From Pseudomonadota bacterium (GTDB lineage: Bacteria > Pseudomonadota > Gammaproteobacteria > Burkholderiales > Burkholderiaceae_C), in NCBI GenBank assembly GCA_022566735.1, contig JADFIG010000001.1, positions 310,001 through 374,000 of the forward strand: a stretch of 64,000 nt of DNA, read 5' to 3'. A model generated the notes under the pieces. The model was not told the origin of the DNA, ran no database searches, and saw only the letters and a list, made by a program, of their open reading frames with translations. The position numbers and the translations under genes were made by a program. Shown here piece after piece: positions 12,083 to 20,854 of this stretch; positions within the stretch are counted from its first letter, which is position 1, and each line of letters starts with the position of its first letter.

Positions 12083-12397
12083 TCAGCGGCCGGCGTGGCC
12101 GGCTTGCTCGCTCTTGACGCGGGCCACTTCCTCGGCGAAAGCCGGGCTGTTGCGCAGGCGCTGGTACTCGGCGAAGGCCTTCTGGTACTCGCTGGTCTGC
12201 AGGCCGTATTCCTGGACATCGACGAAGCGGTCGACGCCGGCACGCTGCCACAGACGCAGGTCGGCGATGACTTCGGCGCGGCTCAGTTGCGAGCCAGACA
12301 CGCCGGTGGCGGTGGTTTCGGCGTGGGCCTGGGGCAGGGCGGCGGCCAGCAGCAGCGAGGCGGTCAGGGACAGGGCGGCGGTGCGGGTGGTTTGCAT
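12083..12397 (-). CDS. Small exported DUF4148-like protein
   Basis: A 104-residue protein with a clear signal peptide (cleavage after AQAHA or close to it, residues 20-26) and a mature part beginning ...GSQLSRAEVIADLRLWQRAG. This resembles the short Burkholderiales DUF4148 periplasmic proteins, which have a 'xLTRxxVxxEL' start. Function unknown. AGGATCACACC before the ATG is a plausible ribosome site. It lies alone between the Lrp gene (convergent) and tRNA-Asn. Confidence 0.7.
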   Translation of the reverse strand: MQTTRTAALSLTASLLLAAALPQAHAETTATGVSGSQLSRAEVIADLRLWQRAGVDRFVDVQEYGLQTSEYQKAFAEYQRLRNSPAFAEEVARVKSEQAGHAGR

Positions 12398-12542
12398 GGT
12401 GTGATCCTTTCGTCAGAAGGGGCAGGGTTTGCCCGTGGATCACAGTGTGCGAGCCGGTCATCAATCATGCAAATTGATTGAAATGATGCGAAACATGCGC
12501 CGTGTCGATTGATTCGCAGCGAGAAGCGAAGGCTGCAAAGCA

Positions 12543-12568
12543 AAAAGCCACCCGAAGGTGGCTTTTGC
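12543..12568 (-). terminator. Rho-independent terminator of tRNA-Asn
   Basis: On the minus strand, AAAGCCACC-TTCG-GGTGGCTTT is followed by a T-rich tail. It sits seven bases after the tRNA 3' end. Confidence 0.85.
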
Positions 12569-12574
12569 TGAATT

Positions 12575-12650
12575 TGGCTCCCCGACCTGGGCTCGAACCA
12601 GGGACCTACGGATTAACAGTCCGGCGCTCTACCGACTGAGCTATCGGGGA
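12575..12650 (-). tRNA. tRNA-Asn (GTT)
   Basis: A 76-base cloverleaf reading TCCCCGATAGCTCAGTCGG at its 5' end. The seven-base acceptor stem (TCCCCGA/TCGGGGA), the anticodon loop CTGTTAATC with anticodon GTT, the T-arm GGTTCGAGCC and an encoded CCA end are all present. Confidence 0.97.
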
Positions 12651-12709
12651 ATATGTCGGTTTCTGGTTTTTGTTGAGGCCTTGCGGCGTCGTCATCAACC
12701 AAGACCTCA

Positions 12710-12739
12710 ACTATAGCATCTTTTGCGCGCCTGGATCAA
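12710..12739 (-). promoter_or_regulatory. Sigma70 promoter of tRNA-Asn
   Basis: On the minus strand, TTGATC (12734-12739) and TATAGT (12710-12715) are separated by 18 bases. This places transcription start about 50 bases before the tRNA. Confidence 0.6.
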
Positions 12740-12872
12740 GTTGCGCGCATTTTTGTGCGCTTCGCCACAGCGTGTCGGGCCGCTGCAACATGCCTCCCGC
12801 GGGGTCACGCCGTGGCCACATGGCCCGCGGTGCACACAGCATCTGCCGCACCGGCCACACCTGCCAAAGCAC

Positions 12873-15098
12873 TCAGAAATCCAGCTGGGCCGAGAGCGTC
12901 ACGGTGCGCGGCATCAGCGGGAAGAGGTAGGTGTGGCCACCGCTGGTCGAGGCCTCGCGCCAGGCCCGGATGCCGAACAGGTTGCTCACGCCGGCGCGCC
13001 AGGTCACGGTCTGGGCGGCGCCCACGGCCTGGGTGTGGCGCAGGCTCACATCGGTGCGCGTCCACGACGGCAGGCGCAGGGTGTTGGCTGCGTCCACCCA
13101 GCGGCGGCCCTCGTGGACCAGGTCCAGTTGCGCCACCAGGGGCAGCGGCGCCGTGAAGCTGCGGCTGAGCGAGGCCCGCAGCACGCTGTCGGGCACGTTG
13201 ATGGGGCTTTGCCCGTTCACGCCGGCCTGGGCGCTGCCGCGGCGCGTGGCGTCCAGCAGCATGGCGCTGCCCCACAGGCCCCAGGCGCCTTGGCGGCCTT
13301 GCCAGCTGGCTTCCAGGCCTTGGTGGCGGGCGCTGCCGTCGATCACGTACTCGCCGTTGAGGTCGGTGTCCTGCGGGCGGGTGATGCGGAAGGCGTTGAG
13401 GCCCCACTGCACATGCCAGTCCTGCCACACCCCCTGGCCCTTGACGCCGACTTCGGTCTGCCGGCTCTTGCCGATGGGCAGGGGCGTGCCCTGGTTGGCG
13501 TAGCTGAAGAAGAAGGGCACGGAAACCAGCTCCACGCCTTCGCCCCAGCTGACATAGGCCTGTGTCTGCGGGGCGATGGTGTGGCCCAGCGCCACCCAGG
13601 GCGTCGTGACGCTGTCGTGCAGGCCGGTGCCGGTGCTGCCGTCGGTGGGGGTGAGGCTGCGCTGCAGGCGGGTGTGGCGCACGCCCAGCCAGGCGCGCGT
13701 GGCTTCGGTGAGCGTGAGGCTGTCGCGGGCGCTGAACTCGGTGGTCTGCTCCTTGCGCTGCAAGGCGGCGTAGCTCAGGTCAGGCGCGGGGGAGACCGGG
13801 GCGAAGTGGCCGCTGATGTTGCCGTCGCCCAGCGTGTCGTTGAAGGCGTAGTTGCCCACGCGGGTGGCGTGCAGGTTGCGCAGCACGCTGAACGCCAGTT
13901 CATGGCGCAGGCCTGCGGTGTCCAGGCGCCCATCGAGCTGGGCCAGCAGCGACTGGGTGGTGCGGCGCTCACCGTTGGAGCGGTAGTCGGTGAGCACGAA
14001 GCTGCCATCGTCGCAGTAGCGGTCATAGGCGCCCGAGCTGCGGCAGCCGTAGGGGAAGGCCGCGCGGTCGTCGGTCTTCAGGCGTTGCTCGCCGTAGGTC
14101 ACGGTGCTGCGCCAGTCGGCGTTCAGGGCCTGGGTCCAGCGCAGCGTGGCGGTGTCACCGCGGAAGACCACGGGCTGCGTCCAGGGCTGGCGGTTGAGGT
14201 TGATGCCCGGGTCGATGTCGCGGGCCGAAGGCAGGCGGTCGCCCAGCAGGCTGAAGCCAGGGACGCTGGGCTGGCTGTGCGTGCTGTGCTCGAACTCGGC
14301 TTCCAGCTGGGTGCTGGGGGACAGCACCCAGTCGCCGGCCACGGCCAGCAGCTGGCGGCGGCCGCGGGTCTGGTCGATGTGCGTGCTCAGGCGCTCGGCC
14401 GCGGCGTTGATGCGCAGGCCAAAGGCTTGCGGCGACTGCGTCGGGCCGAAGCGCTCGCTCAGATCGATCGCACCGAGCACCGCCCCCGAGTCCTGCACGC
14501 TGAACAGGGCCGAGCGCACGCGGCCTTCCGGGCGCTTGACCAGGAGGTTGACCAGCCCGCCCGGCGAGCTGACGCCGGCCTGCATGCCGCTGGTGCCCTT
14601 GAACAGTTCCACGGCGGCCTTGTTGTCCAGCGCGATGCGGGTTTCGGCGTTGATGGGCAGGCCCTCGCGGCGCCAGTTGTAGGCGTTGCTCAGGGTGAAG
14701 CCGCGGATGCTCAGGGCGTCCCAGTAGCCCACGGCGTTGTACGAGTCCGTGGTGCTGGCGTCGAGCTTGGTGAGGTCGGCCAGGCGGCTGACCTGGGCGT
14801 TGTGCAGGGCCTCACGGCTGAAGGTGCTGGCCTGCACCGGGCTTTGCCAGGCAGGGAGCTCGCCCAGGCCGCTGATGCTGGCGCGGCCCTGGCGTTCGGC
14901 CGGGGCGGTGATGGTCAGGGTCGGCAGGCTGGCTTCGCCCGAGGACGATGTTGCGGTGGCGGGCGCAGGCGTGGGCGCAGGGGTGGATTGCGCGCGGGCA
15001 GGCGCCAGGGCCGAGGCGGCGGCACAAGCCAGGGCGGTGGGCACGAGGACGCCGCGGGCGGCAGCACGGGGCACAGAAGGATGCAAAGAACGGCGCAT
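12873..15098 (-). CDS. TonB-dependent outer-membrane receptor, probably for thiamin or a thiamin precursor
   Basis: A 741-residue 22-strand barrel receptor. It has a signal peptide (about 1-36), a TonB-box-like LPTLTITA, a plug with SIRGFTLSNAYNWRREGLPI and GVSSPGGLVNLLVKRP, and a C-terminal strand ending in Phe (VTLSAQLDF). By sequence style it belongs with siderophore-type receptors, and an iron role would be the default label. However, the leader contains a complete TPP riboswitch, which strongly suggests uptake of thiamin or its pyrimidine/thiazole moieties. ATG 15098 is preceded by GGAG and starts the signal peptide. No inner-membrane partner is adjacent. Confidence 0.85.
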   Translation of the reverse strand: MRRSLHPSVPRAAARGVLVPTALACAAASALAPARAQSTPAPTPAPATATSSSGEASLPTLTITAPAERQGRASISGLGELPAWQSPVQASTFSREALHNAQVSRLADLTKLDASTTDSYNAVGYWDALSIRGFTLSNAYNWRREGLPINAETRIALDNKAAVELFKGTSGMQAGVSSPGGLVNLLVKRPEGRVRSALFSVQDSGAVLGAIDLSERFGPTQSPQAFGLRINAAAERLSTHIDQTRGRRQLLAVAGDWVLSPSTQLEAEFEHSTHSQPSVPGFSLLGDRLPSARDIDPGINLNRQPWTQPVVFRGDTATLRWTQALNADWRSTVTYGEQRLKTDDRAAFPYGCRSSGAYDRYCDDGSFVLTDYRSNGERRTTQSLLAQLDGRLDTAGLRHELAFSVLRNLHATRVGNYAFNDTLGDGNISGHFAPVSPAPDLSYAALQRKEQTTEFSARDSLTLTEATRAWLGVRHTRLQRSLTPTDGSTGTGLHDSVTTPWVALGHTIAPQTQAYVSWGEGVELVSVPFFFSYANQGTPLPIGKSRQTEVGVKGQGVWQDWHVQWGLNAFRITRPQDTDLNGEYVIDGSARHQGLEASWQGRQGAWGLWGSAMLLDATRRGSAQAGVNGQSPINVPDSVLRASLSRSFTAPLPLVAQLDLVHEGRRWVDAANTLRLPSWTRTDVSLRHTQAVGAAQTVTWRAGVSNLFGIRAWREASTSGGHTYLFPLMPRTVTLSAQLDF

Positions 15099-15196
15099 GC
15101 AAAAACTCCATCGCAGTGAGCGCACTCCCGCAGCGGGGAGGGGCTCGCGCAAGGAAGCGCGCGTTCTGGTCGGCTGCCTGTGGCAAGGCAGGTCGG

Positions 15197-15237
15197 CACG
15201 AGGGGGCGCATGTGCTTGGCATGTGCGTGCCCTCGTG
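15197..15237 (-). promoter_or_regulatory. Hairpin in the receptor leader, possible riboswitch expression platform
   Basis: Between the TPP aptamer and the receptor start there is a long hairpin with arms CACGAGGG and CCCTCGTG plus inner pairing. A shorter CTGCCT/AGGCAG hairpin follows at 15174-15191. No U-run follows either, so a classical terminator is not evident. Confidence 0.45.
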
Positions 15238-15245
15238 CGTGTCGG

Positions 15246-15349
15246 CTGGCTTCCCTACGCGAGGATGATCTCGGTCAGGTTCGAAGGGACTCTCTCAGCG
15301 GACACCGTGCACCATGCGCACATGGCGTCGGGTCCGCACCCCTAGCAGG
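15246..15349 (-). promoter_or_regulatory. TPP (THI-box) riboswitch
   Basis: On the minus strand the conserved aptamer core is present in order: CTAGGGGTGCGGAC, a variable P3 arm, GTCCGCTGAGAGAG, CCCTTCGAACCTGA, the pyrophosphate-side loop and GCGTAGGGAAGC. These match the thiamin-pyrophosphate riboswitch consensus almost base for base, including CUGAGA, GAACCUGA and GCGUAGGGA. The P1 stem can form between CTGCT and AGCCAG. It lies about 150 bases before the TonB receptor start with no other gene between. Confidence 0.96.
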
Positions 15350-15393
15350 CAGCGATTGTACGCCCAGGGGGGCGCTGGCGGGCAGGCGGCGCC

Positions 15394-16533
15394 TCAGGCC
15401 TTGCCGGGGGCCACGCCCAGGCGCTCGTGGAGCACGGGGCTGGTGGTGGTGTAGAGCAGGTGCGAGGGCGCGTCGGGACGCAACGCCACGGCCAGCGCGT
15501 GGGCGGCCAGGGTGGCTTCATGGAAGCCGCACAGCAGCAGGCGTTTCTTGCCCACGTAGGTGTTGATGTCGCCCACCGCGTGCACGCGGGGCAGGCTGGT
15601 GGCGAAGGTGGCCGTGGACACGCTCACCTGCTTGCGCTCCAGCGCCATGCCCCAGGTGCTCAGCGGGCCGAGCCGGGGGCTCAGGCCCAGGCGCACCAGC
15701 AAGTGGTCCAGCGTCAGCGTGCGGGTCTGGCCATCGGCGCCCAGCAGTTGCAGGGCGTCGATGTGCCGACCCTCGCGACCGCCGGAGCCCGTCGGGGAGG
15801 CGGCCTGGCTGTCCGTGCGGCTTTCGGCCGATTGCGGCAGCCCGACCTCCAGTTGCACCTCGCCTTGCGCGATGAGCGCTCGCACGGCGGCTTCCAGCGC
15901 CGGTTCGGCCTGGAACACATCGCGGCGGTGCAGCAGGCTCAGGCGTGCGGGGCGGTGCGCTGCCACAGGCGTCTGCGTGATCGCCAGCACGGCCGACAAG
16001 GCCTCGTCACCGCCGCCGGCGACCACCAGGTGCTGGCCCGCCCAGGGCGGCGCCTGGTCGGCATCTTCCGGCAGGTGGTGGTGGACGTTGGCCGCACCTT
16101 CCAGTTCCGCCACGCCCAGCCCACGGGGCAGGAAGGCGCCGGCCCCGGCCGCGATCAGCACGGAGCGGGCGTGGAAAGAGAGACCCTTGTCGGTGTGCAC
16201 CGTCCAGGCCCCGTCGGGGGAGGCCTCCAGCGCTTGCACGAGTTGGCCCAGGTGAAGGTGCTGATGCTGTGGCGCTGCACCGGGCAGCGCGGGCTGGGCC
16301 GCCAGGAAGGGCGCCGCCTGCTTCAGCAGCGATTGGGTCAGTTCACGGCCGGTGCACACGGGCACACCGGGCACGTCGTAGATGGGCTTGTCCGGGTAGA
16401 GGGCCATGCACTGGCCCCCCGCGAACGCAAGGGCATCCACCACCTCGACGCTCAGGCCCAGCAAGCCGAGCTGGAAGGCCTGGAACAGGCCGACCGGGCC
16501 CGCCCCGATGACCAGGGCGTCGGTGTGGACCAT
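15394..16533 (-). CDS. Ferredoxin/flavodoxin--NADP+ reductase, thioredoxin-reductase-like type
   Basis: A 379-residue FAD/NAD(P) oxidoreductase with N-terminal FAD motif VIGAGPVGLFQAFQLG, the family segment GGQCMALYPDKPIYDVPG, a second dinucleotide motif LVVAGGGDEALSAVL near 165, and C-terminal HAVGDINTYVGKKRLLLCGFHEA. There is no CxxC redox pair, so it is the YumC-type ferredoxin reductase and not a thioredoxin reductase. A 20-residue Ser/Gly-rich insertion (about 255-275) is non-conserved. The start is four bases after the ferredoxin stop, so the two are an operon and likely redox partners. Confidence 0.88.
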   Translation of the reverse strand: MVHTDALVIGAGPVGLFQAFQLGLLGLSVEVVDALAFAGGQCMALYPDKPIYDVPGVPVCTGRELTQSLLKQAAPFLAAQPALPGAAPQHQHLHLGQLVQALEASPDGAWTVHTDKGLSFHARSVLIAAGAGAFLPRGLGVAELEGAANVHHHLPEDADQAPPWAGQHLVVAGGGDEALSAVLAITQTPVAAHRPARLSLLHRRDVFQAEPALEAAVRALIAQGEVQLEVGLPQSAESRTDSQAASPTGSGGREGRHIDALQLLGADGQTRTLTLDHLLVRLGLSPRLGPLSTWGMALERKQVSVSTATFATSLPRVHAVGDINTYVGKKRLLLCGFHEATLAAHALAVALRPDAPSHLLYTTTSPVLHERLGVAPGKA

Positions 16534-16537
16534 GGGC

Positions 16538-16861
16538 TCAGCGGGCCAGTTGGTCCAGCTTGCCGGTCTTGTCCTTCCACTCGTCGGCATCGGGCAGCGG
16601 CTCTTTGCGCTTGGTGATGCTGGGCCACTTCTTGGCCAGGTCGGCGTTGATCTGGATGTACTGCTGCTGGTTGCCGGGCACGTCCTCTTCGGGGACGATG
16701 GCGTTGACCGGGCACTCGGGGATGCACACGGCGCAGTCGATGCACTCGTCGGGGTCGATGACCAGGAAGTTCGGGCCTTCGCGGAAGCAGTCCACCGGGC
16801 ACACGTCCACACAGTCCGTGTATTTGCAGCGGATGCAGGCTTCGGTGACGACGTGGGTCAT
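16538..16861 (-). CDS. fdxA: Seven-iron ferredoxin FdxA
   Basis: A 107-residue ferredoxin with [17 protein letters not shown] near the N-terminus and [16 protein letters not shown] at about 40-55. This pattern gives one 3Fe-4S and one 4Fe-4S cluster as in proteobacterial FdxA. The C-terminal ~50 residues are the usual family tail. It precedes the ferredoxin reductase by four bases and follows the sulfate assimilation genes by 59 bases on the same strand. Confidence 0.94.
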   Translation of the reverse strand: MTHVVTEACIRCKYTDCVDVCPVDCFREGPNFLVIDPDECIDCAVCIPECPVNAIVPEEDVPGNQQQYIQINADLAKKWPSITKRKEPLPDADEWKDKTGKLDQLAR

Positions 16862-16920
16862 GACGGGTCTCTTCTGTGATTCAAGGTTGGGGGATGCTTG
16901 CGCGGGATTTTACCGGGGGC

Positions 16921-17754
16921 TCAGGCTTCACCGGAGGGCGAGCCTTCTCCGCACAGGGCGATGTGGGTCAAAGGTTGGTCAGGAATGTCGGTGGCGCCGG
17001 CCCCGACGATGACCAGGGTGGGGCGGCCGGCGTGGATGGCGCTGGCTTCGTCCAGGGTGGCCACGGTGTGCACGGTGTGGCGCATGTCGGGCCAGCCGGC
17101 ACGCGAGACCACGCTGACTTCGGTGTCGGCAGGCCAGCCGGCGTCCAGCAGGCCCCGGCTCAAGGGCGCAAGCTGGCGACCGGCCATGTAGAACACCTCG
17201 GTGTCTGCGCGCTGTCCCGGGCCCATGCCGCACTGCAGGTCTCCGGTGCGGGTCATTGCGGTGGTGAAGCTCACGCTGCGGCCGCTGCCACGGCGGGTCA
17301 GCGGGCGTTGCGTGGCCGCCGCGGCGGCCAGCGCCGAGGTCACGCCGGGCACCACTTCGCTGTCGATGCCGGCCTCGCGCAGCGCGTGCAGTTCTTCTTC
17401 CAGCCGGCCGAACAGGCTGGGGTCGCCGCCCTTGAGCCGCGCCACGATGGCGCCGGCGCCATGGGCTGCGCCGACCTCGCGCGCATGTGTCACCAGCAGG
17501 TGGTTGATGCGCGTCTGGCCGTTGAAATCGCTGCCTTCCTTGCCGGAAAAACCGCGCTTGCCCACGTCCACCCAGGCGGCCGAGGGCGCCATGTCGCGCA
17601 GGCTGGGATCGGCCAGGGCGTCGAAGAGCACGACCTTGGCCTGGGCCAGCAGCCGCGCGCCGCGCACCGTGATGAGGTCGGCCTCGCCCGGGCCCGCGCC
17701 GATGAAGACGATGCGGGCCGCAGAGGGGTTCACGGCGGCGGAAGCGTCGGCCAT
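16921..17754 (-). CDS. cobA: Uroporphyrinogen-III C-methyltransferase (siroheme synthesis)
   Basis: A 277-residue SAM-dependent methyltransferase that makes precorrin-2, the siroheme precursor. Motifs: IGAGPGEADLITVRGARLL, VARLKGGDPSLFGRLEEE (the second SAM motif), PGVTSALAAAAATQRPLTRRG. It has only the SUMT domain, without the CysG-type dehydrogenase/ferrochelatase part. Located five bases after cysN, it supplies siroheme to the sulfite reductase of the same cluster. ATG 17754 fits the conserved N-terminus. Confidence 0.93.
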   Translation of the reverse strand: MADASAAVNPSAARIVFIGAGPGEADLITVRGARLLAQAKVVLFDALADPSLRDMAPSAAWVDVGKRGFSGKEGSDFNGQTRINHLLVTHAREVGAAHGAGAIVARLKGGDPSLFGRLEEELHALREAGIDSEVVPGVTSALAAAAATQRPLTRRGSGRSVSFTTAMTRTGDLQCGMGPGQRADTEVFYMAGRQLAPLSRGLLDAGWPADTEVSVVSRAGWPDMRHTVHTVATLDEASAIHAGRPTLVIVGAGATDIPDQPLTHIALCGEGSPSGEA

Positions 17755-17759
17755 GGCGC

Positions 17760-19091
17760 TCACTTCACCAACAGGGCACCGGAGGTGCGGTTGGTGGTCG
17801 GGTCGACCACGATCAGCGCACCGCCCACGCGGTTGCTGGCGTAAGGCTCGACCGGCAGCGGCTGCTGGGTCTGGATCTGCACGCGGCCGATCTCGTTGAC
17901 GGCCAGCTGCTGCGCCTCGGTGTCCTCCAGGGTGTGGATGTCCAGGCGGTGCTCGATGGCGGTGATGCGCGCCTGCACCCAGCGGTTGCCATGGCGCACC
18001 CAGTACTTGCGGCCGACCACGGCGGGTTCGGTGTCCAGCCAGGCCAGGGTGGCGGTGAAGCTGTCGGTGGGCTGGATGGAGCCAGGGGTGTGGATCCAGT
18101 CGCCGCGCGAGATGTCGACCTGACGGTCCAGCACGATGCCGGCCGACTGGCCTGCTTCGCATTGGTCCACGACCAGGGCCGCGTGGCGCACTTCGGCGAC
18201 GATGGCGGTCTGGCCGCTGGGGAAGATCTGCACTTCGTCGCCAGCCTTGACCGCACCGTGGGCGATGCGGCCCCAGAACGAACGGTGCTGGTGGCCGGTG
18301 CCGGAGGCGGTGGCTTCGCCTTCACCGACGCTGTCGCGCGTCACGTACTGCACGGGGTGCAGCAGGGCGCCGTCATGGCGCTCGTCGCTGGCCGGCAGTT
18401 GCTCCAGCACCTGCAGCAGGGTGGGGCCCTGGTACCACGGCCAGTTGGCGCTGGGCGTGGTCACGTTGTCGCCGCGCAGGGCCGACACGGGGATCACGCC
18501 CTGGTTCACGATGCCCGCCTGCTCGGCAAAGGCTTCCAGCGAGGCCTTGACGTTGGCGAAGGCGAGTTCGGTGTCCTGCTCGATGGCGTCCAGCTTGTTG
18601 ACGGCGAACACGATGTTGGGCACGCGCAGCAGGTGGGCCAGCAGGCTGTGGCGACGGGTCTGGGCCAGCAGGGGCACAGGCTGCGTCTTCCAGTCGATCT
18701 TGGTGATGTCGACCAGCACCACGGCCGCGTCAGAGCCGGCCGCAGCCGTCACCATGTTGCGGGTGTACTGTTCGTGGCCGGGGGCGTCGGCGATGATGAA
18801 CTTGCGCGTCTTGGTGGCGAAGTAGCGGTAAGCCACGTCGATGGTGATGCCTTGCTCGCGCTCGGCTTCCAGACCATCGGTCAGCAGGGACAGGTCGATG
18901 GGCGCACCGGCGGCGCGCTTTTCCAGCGCATCCAGCTGGTCGGCCAGGATGGCGCGGCTGTCGAACAGCAGGCGGCCGATCAGGGTGCTCTTGCCGTCAT
19001 CGACGCTGCCGGCGGTCAGGAAGCGCAGGGCCTTGTGGGCCAGTTCGTCGCTGGCTTCGCAGTGGCTCACGGTCGGGGTCACGGTGCTCAT
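17760..19091 (-). CDS. cysN: Sulfate adenylyltransferase subunit 1 (GTPase)
   Basis: A 443-residue elongation-factor-like GTPase that drives ATP sulfurylase. G-motifs are in order: GSVDDGKSTLIGRL, DAPGHEQYTRNM and NKLD, followed by two beta-barrel domains. It lacks the APS kinase domain found in CysNC, as expected with a reductive pathway using APS directly. Its ATG shares one base with the cysD stop. Confidence 0.96.
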   Translation of the reverse strand: MSTVTPTVSHCEASDELAHKALRFLTAGSVDDGKSTLIGRLLFDSRAILADQLDALEKRAAGAPIDLSLLTDGLEAEREQGITIDVAYRYFATKTRKFIIADAPGHEQYTRNMVTAAAGSDAAVVLVDITKIDWKTQPVPLLAQTRRHSLLAHLLRVPNIVFAVNKLDAIEQDTELAFANVKASLEAFAEQAGIVNQGVIPVSALRGDNVTTPSANWPWYQGPTLLQVLEQLPASDERHDGALLHPVQYVTRDSVGEGEATASGTGHQHRSFWGRIAHGAVKAGDEVQIFPSGQTAIVAEVRHAALVVDQCEAGQSAGIVLDRQVDISRGDWIHTPGSIQPTDSFTATLAWLDTEPAVVGRKYWVRHGNRWVQARITAIEHRLDIHTLEDTEAQQLAVNEIGRVQIQTQQPLPVEPYASNRVGGALIVVDPTTNRTSGALLVK

Positions 19092-20044
19092 CAGAAATAG
19101 CCTTCCTTCTTGCGGCGCTCCATCGAGGCCTCGGACGTGCGGTCGTCCATGCGGGTGGCGCCACGTTCGCTCACGGTCACGTGCAGGGTCTCGGCGACGA
19201 TGTCGGCCGGGTTGGCGGCATCGGACTCCACCGGGCAGGTGCAGGTCATGTCGCCCACGGTGCGGAAACGCACGTCCACCGTCTCGATGGTTTCGCCTTC
19301 CAGCGCCGGCGTGACTTCGGTCAATGGCACCAGCAGGCCCTTGCGGCGCATGACCTGGCGGGGGTGCTTGTAGTAGATGTTGGGCAGCGGGATGTTCTCG
19401 CGGGCGATGTAGAGCCACACGTCCAGCTCGGTCCAGTTCGAGATGGGGAAGGCGCGGAAGTGCTCGCCCGGCTTGATGCGGGTGTTGAACAGGCTCCACA
19501 GCTCGGGACGCTGCTCCTTGGGCTGCCACTGGCCGAAGCTGTCGCGGTGGCTGAAGATGCGCTCCTTGGCGCGGGCCTTCTCTTCGTCACGGCGGGCACC
19601 GCCGATCAGGCAGTCGAAGCGGTTGTCTTCGATGGCTTCGAGCAGGGTCACGGTCTGGTGGCCGTTGCGCGACTCCAGCGGGTGGGCCAGGCGCACGGTG
19701 CCGCGCTTGATGGAGTCTTCCATGTGCGCCACGATCAGGCGTTCGCCGATGTCGGCCACGCGTTTTTCGCGGAACTCGATCACTTCGGGGAAGTTGTGGC
19801 CGGTGTCCACGTGCACCAGCGGGAAGGGCAGTTTGCCTTCGAGCTTGCCCGTGGCCGGGTTCTTCATCTTGAAGGCCTTTTCGGCCAGCTGCAGCACCAC
19901 GCAGGAGTCCTTGCCGCTGGAAAACAGCAGGCCCGGACGCTCGAAGGTGGCGGCCACTTCGCGCAGGATGAAGATCGCTTCTTCTTCCAGCGCATCCAGG
20001 TGGCGGTGATCCACATCCGCCAGCAGTTGGTTCACATCACTCAT
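19091..20044 (-). CDS. cysD: Sulfate adenylyltransferase subunit 2
   Basis: A 317-residue PP-loop ATP pyrophosphatase-type catalytic subunit that makes adenosine phosphosulfate from sulfate and ATP. It has the FSSGKDSCVVL loop, VDTGHNFPEVIEFRE, and the C-terminal TSEASMERRKKEGYF typical of CysD. It lies between cysH (19 bases upstream) and cysN (one-base overlap). Confidence 0.97.
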   Translation of the reverse strand: MSDVNQLLADVDHRHLDALEEEAIFILREVAATFERPGLLFSSGKDSCVVLQLAEKAFKMKNPATGKLEGKLPFPLVHVDTGHNFPEVIEFREKRVADIGERLIVAHMEDSIKRGTVRLAHPLESRNGHQTVTLLEAIEDNRFDCLIGGARRDEEKARAKERIFSHRDSFGQWQPKEQRPELWSLFNTRIKPGEHFRAFPISNWTELDVWLYIARENIPLPNIYYKHPRQVMRRKGLLVPLTEVTPALEGETIETVDVRFRTVGDMTCTCPVESDAANPADIVAETLHVTVSERGATRMDDRTSEASMERRKKEGYF

Positions 20045-20063
20045 TGTGTTCTCGCTCTTGAAT

Positions 20064-20843
20064 TCACTTGTGGACGTGCAGGCCGCATTCCTTGGCCTTT
20101 TCGTCTTCCCACCACCAGCGGCCGGCGCGGAAGTCCTCGCCCACGGCGATGGCGCGGGTGCAGGGCGCGCAGCCGATGCTGGGCATGAACTGGTCGTGCA
20201 GCGGGTTGTAGGGCACGTGGTTGACGGACACGTAGTGCCAGACATCGCCCCAGGTCCAGTCGATCATGGGGTTGAATTTGGCGCGGCCCTGGTCGTCCGA
20301 TTCGCGCGCGGCCATGTCGCCACGGTTGTTCGATTGCTCGCGGCGCAGTCCGGTGATCCAGGCGCTGCGTTCGGCCAGCATGCGGCTCAAGGGTTCGAGC
20401 TTGCGGATGCCGCAGCAGGCCTTGCGCAGGTCGATGCTCTCGTACATGGCCTTCTCGCCGTTCTTCTGCACGAACGCGATCACGGCTTCGGCCACCGGCT
20501 TGTGCACCTCGACGTGGATGCCCGCGTCGGCGTAGTGCGTCTCGATGGTGCCGATCAGCGAGGCCGTCTCGGCATGCAGCATGCCGGTCTCCAGCGTGCC
20601 GATGGCGATCGGCAGCCGATGGCGGGCGATCAGGTCCGTCAGCACCATGTCTTCCACGCCCAGGCTGGTGGCCTGCACGACCTTGCCCGGGTGCTCGAAG
20701 GCCGCGGCCTTGAGCAGCTCCAGCGTGGCGTGCACCTTGTCGGCGTGATCGGCGCTGGGCTGGTTGTAGAGGGTGATGGCCGAGCCCGCGGGCGCGGGGC
20801 CGCCGAACAGGGACGACACCTCGTTGGAAGCAACATCGCTCAT
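20064..20843 (-). CDS. cysH: Phosphoadenylyl/adenylyl-sulfate reductase, 4Fe-4S (APS) type
   Basis: A 259-residue reductase that turns activated sulfate into sulfite. The paired cysteines in KACCGIRK and in GCAPCTR are the cluster ligands found in APS-specific enzymes and absent from PAPS-specific E. coli CysH. This fits with the absence of APS kinase here. The C-terminus ends ECGLHVHK, supplying the redox-active Cys close to the end. Confidence 0.95.
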   Translation of the reverse strand: MSDVASNEVSSLFGGPAPAGSAITLYNQPSADHADKVHATLELLKAAAFEHPGKVVQATSLGVEDMVLTDLIARHRLPIAIGTLETGMLHAETASLIGTIETHYADAGIHVEVHKPVAEAVIAFVQKNGEKAMYESIDLRKACCGIRKLEPLSRMLAERSAWITGLRREQSNNRGDMAARESDDQGRAKFNPMIDWTWGDVWHYVSVNHVPYNPLHDQFMPSIGCAPCTRAIAVGEDFRAGRWWWEDEKAKECGLHVHK

Positions 20844-20854
20844 GGCGGCTCTCC

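Noticed and set aside
12873-15098. Labelling the TonB receptor as a siderophore receptor
   Set aside because: Domain style allows it, but the TPP riboswitch is stronger, specific evidence for a thiamin compound; no Fur box was seen.
12723-15119. 798-codon plus-strand frame opposite the TonB receptor
   Set aside because: Antisense shadow without motifs; the minus strand has signal peptide, plug and C-terminal Phe.
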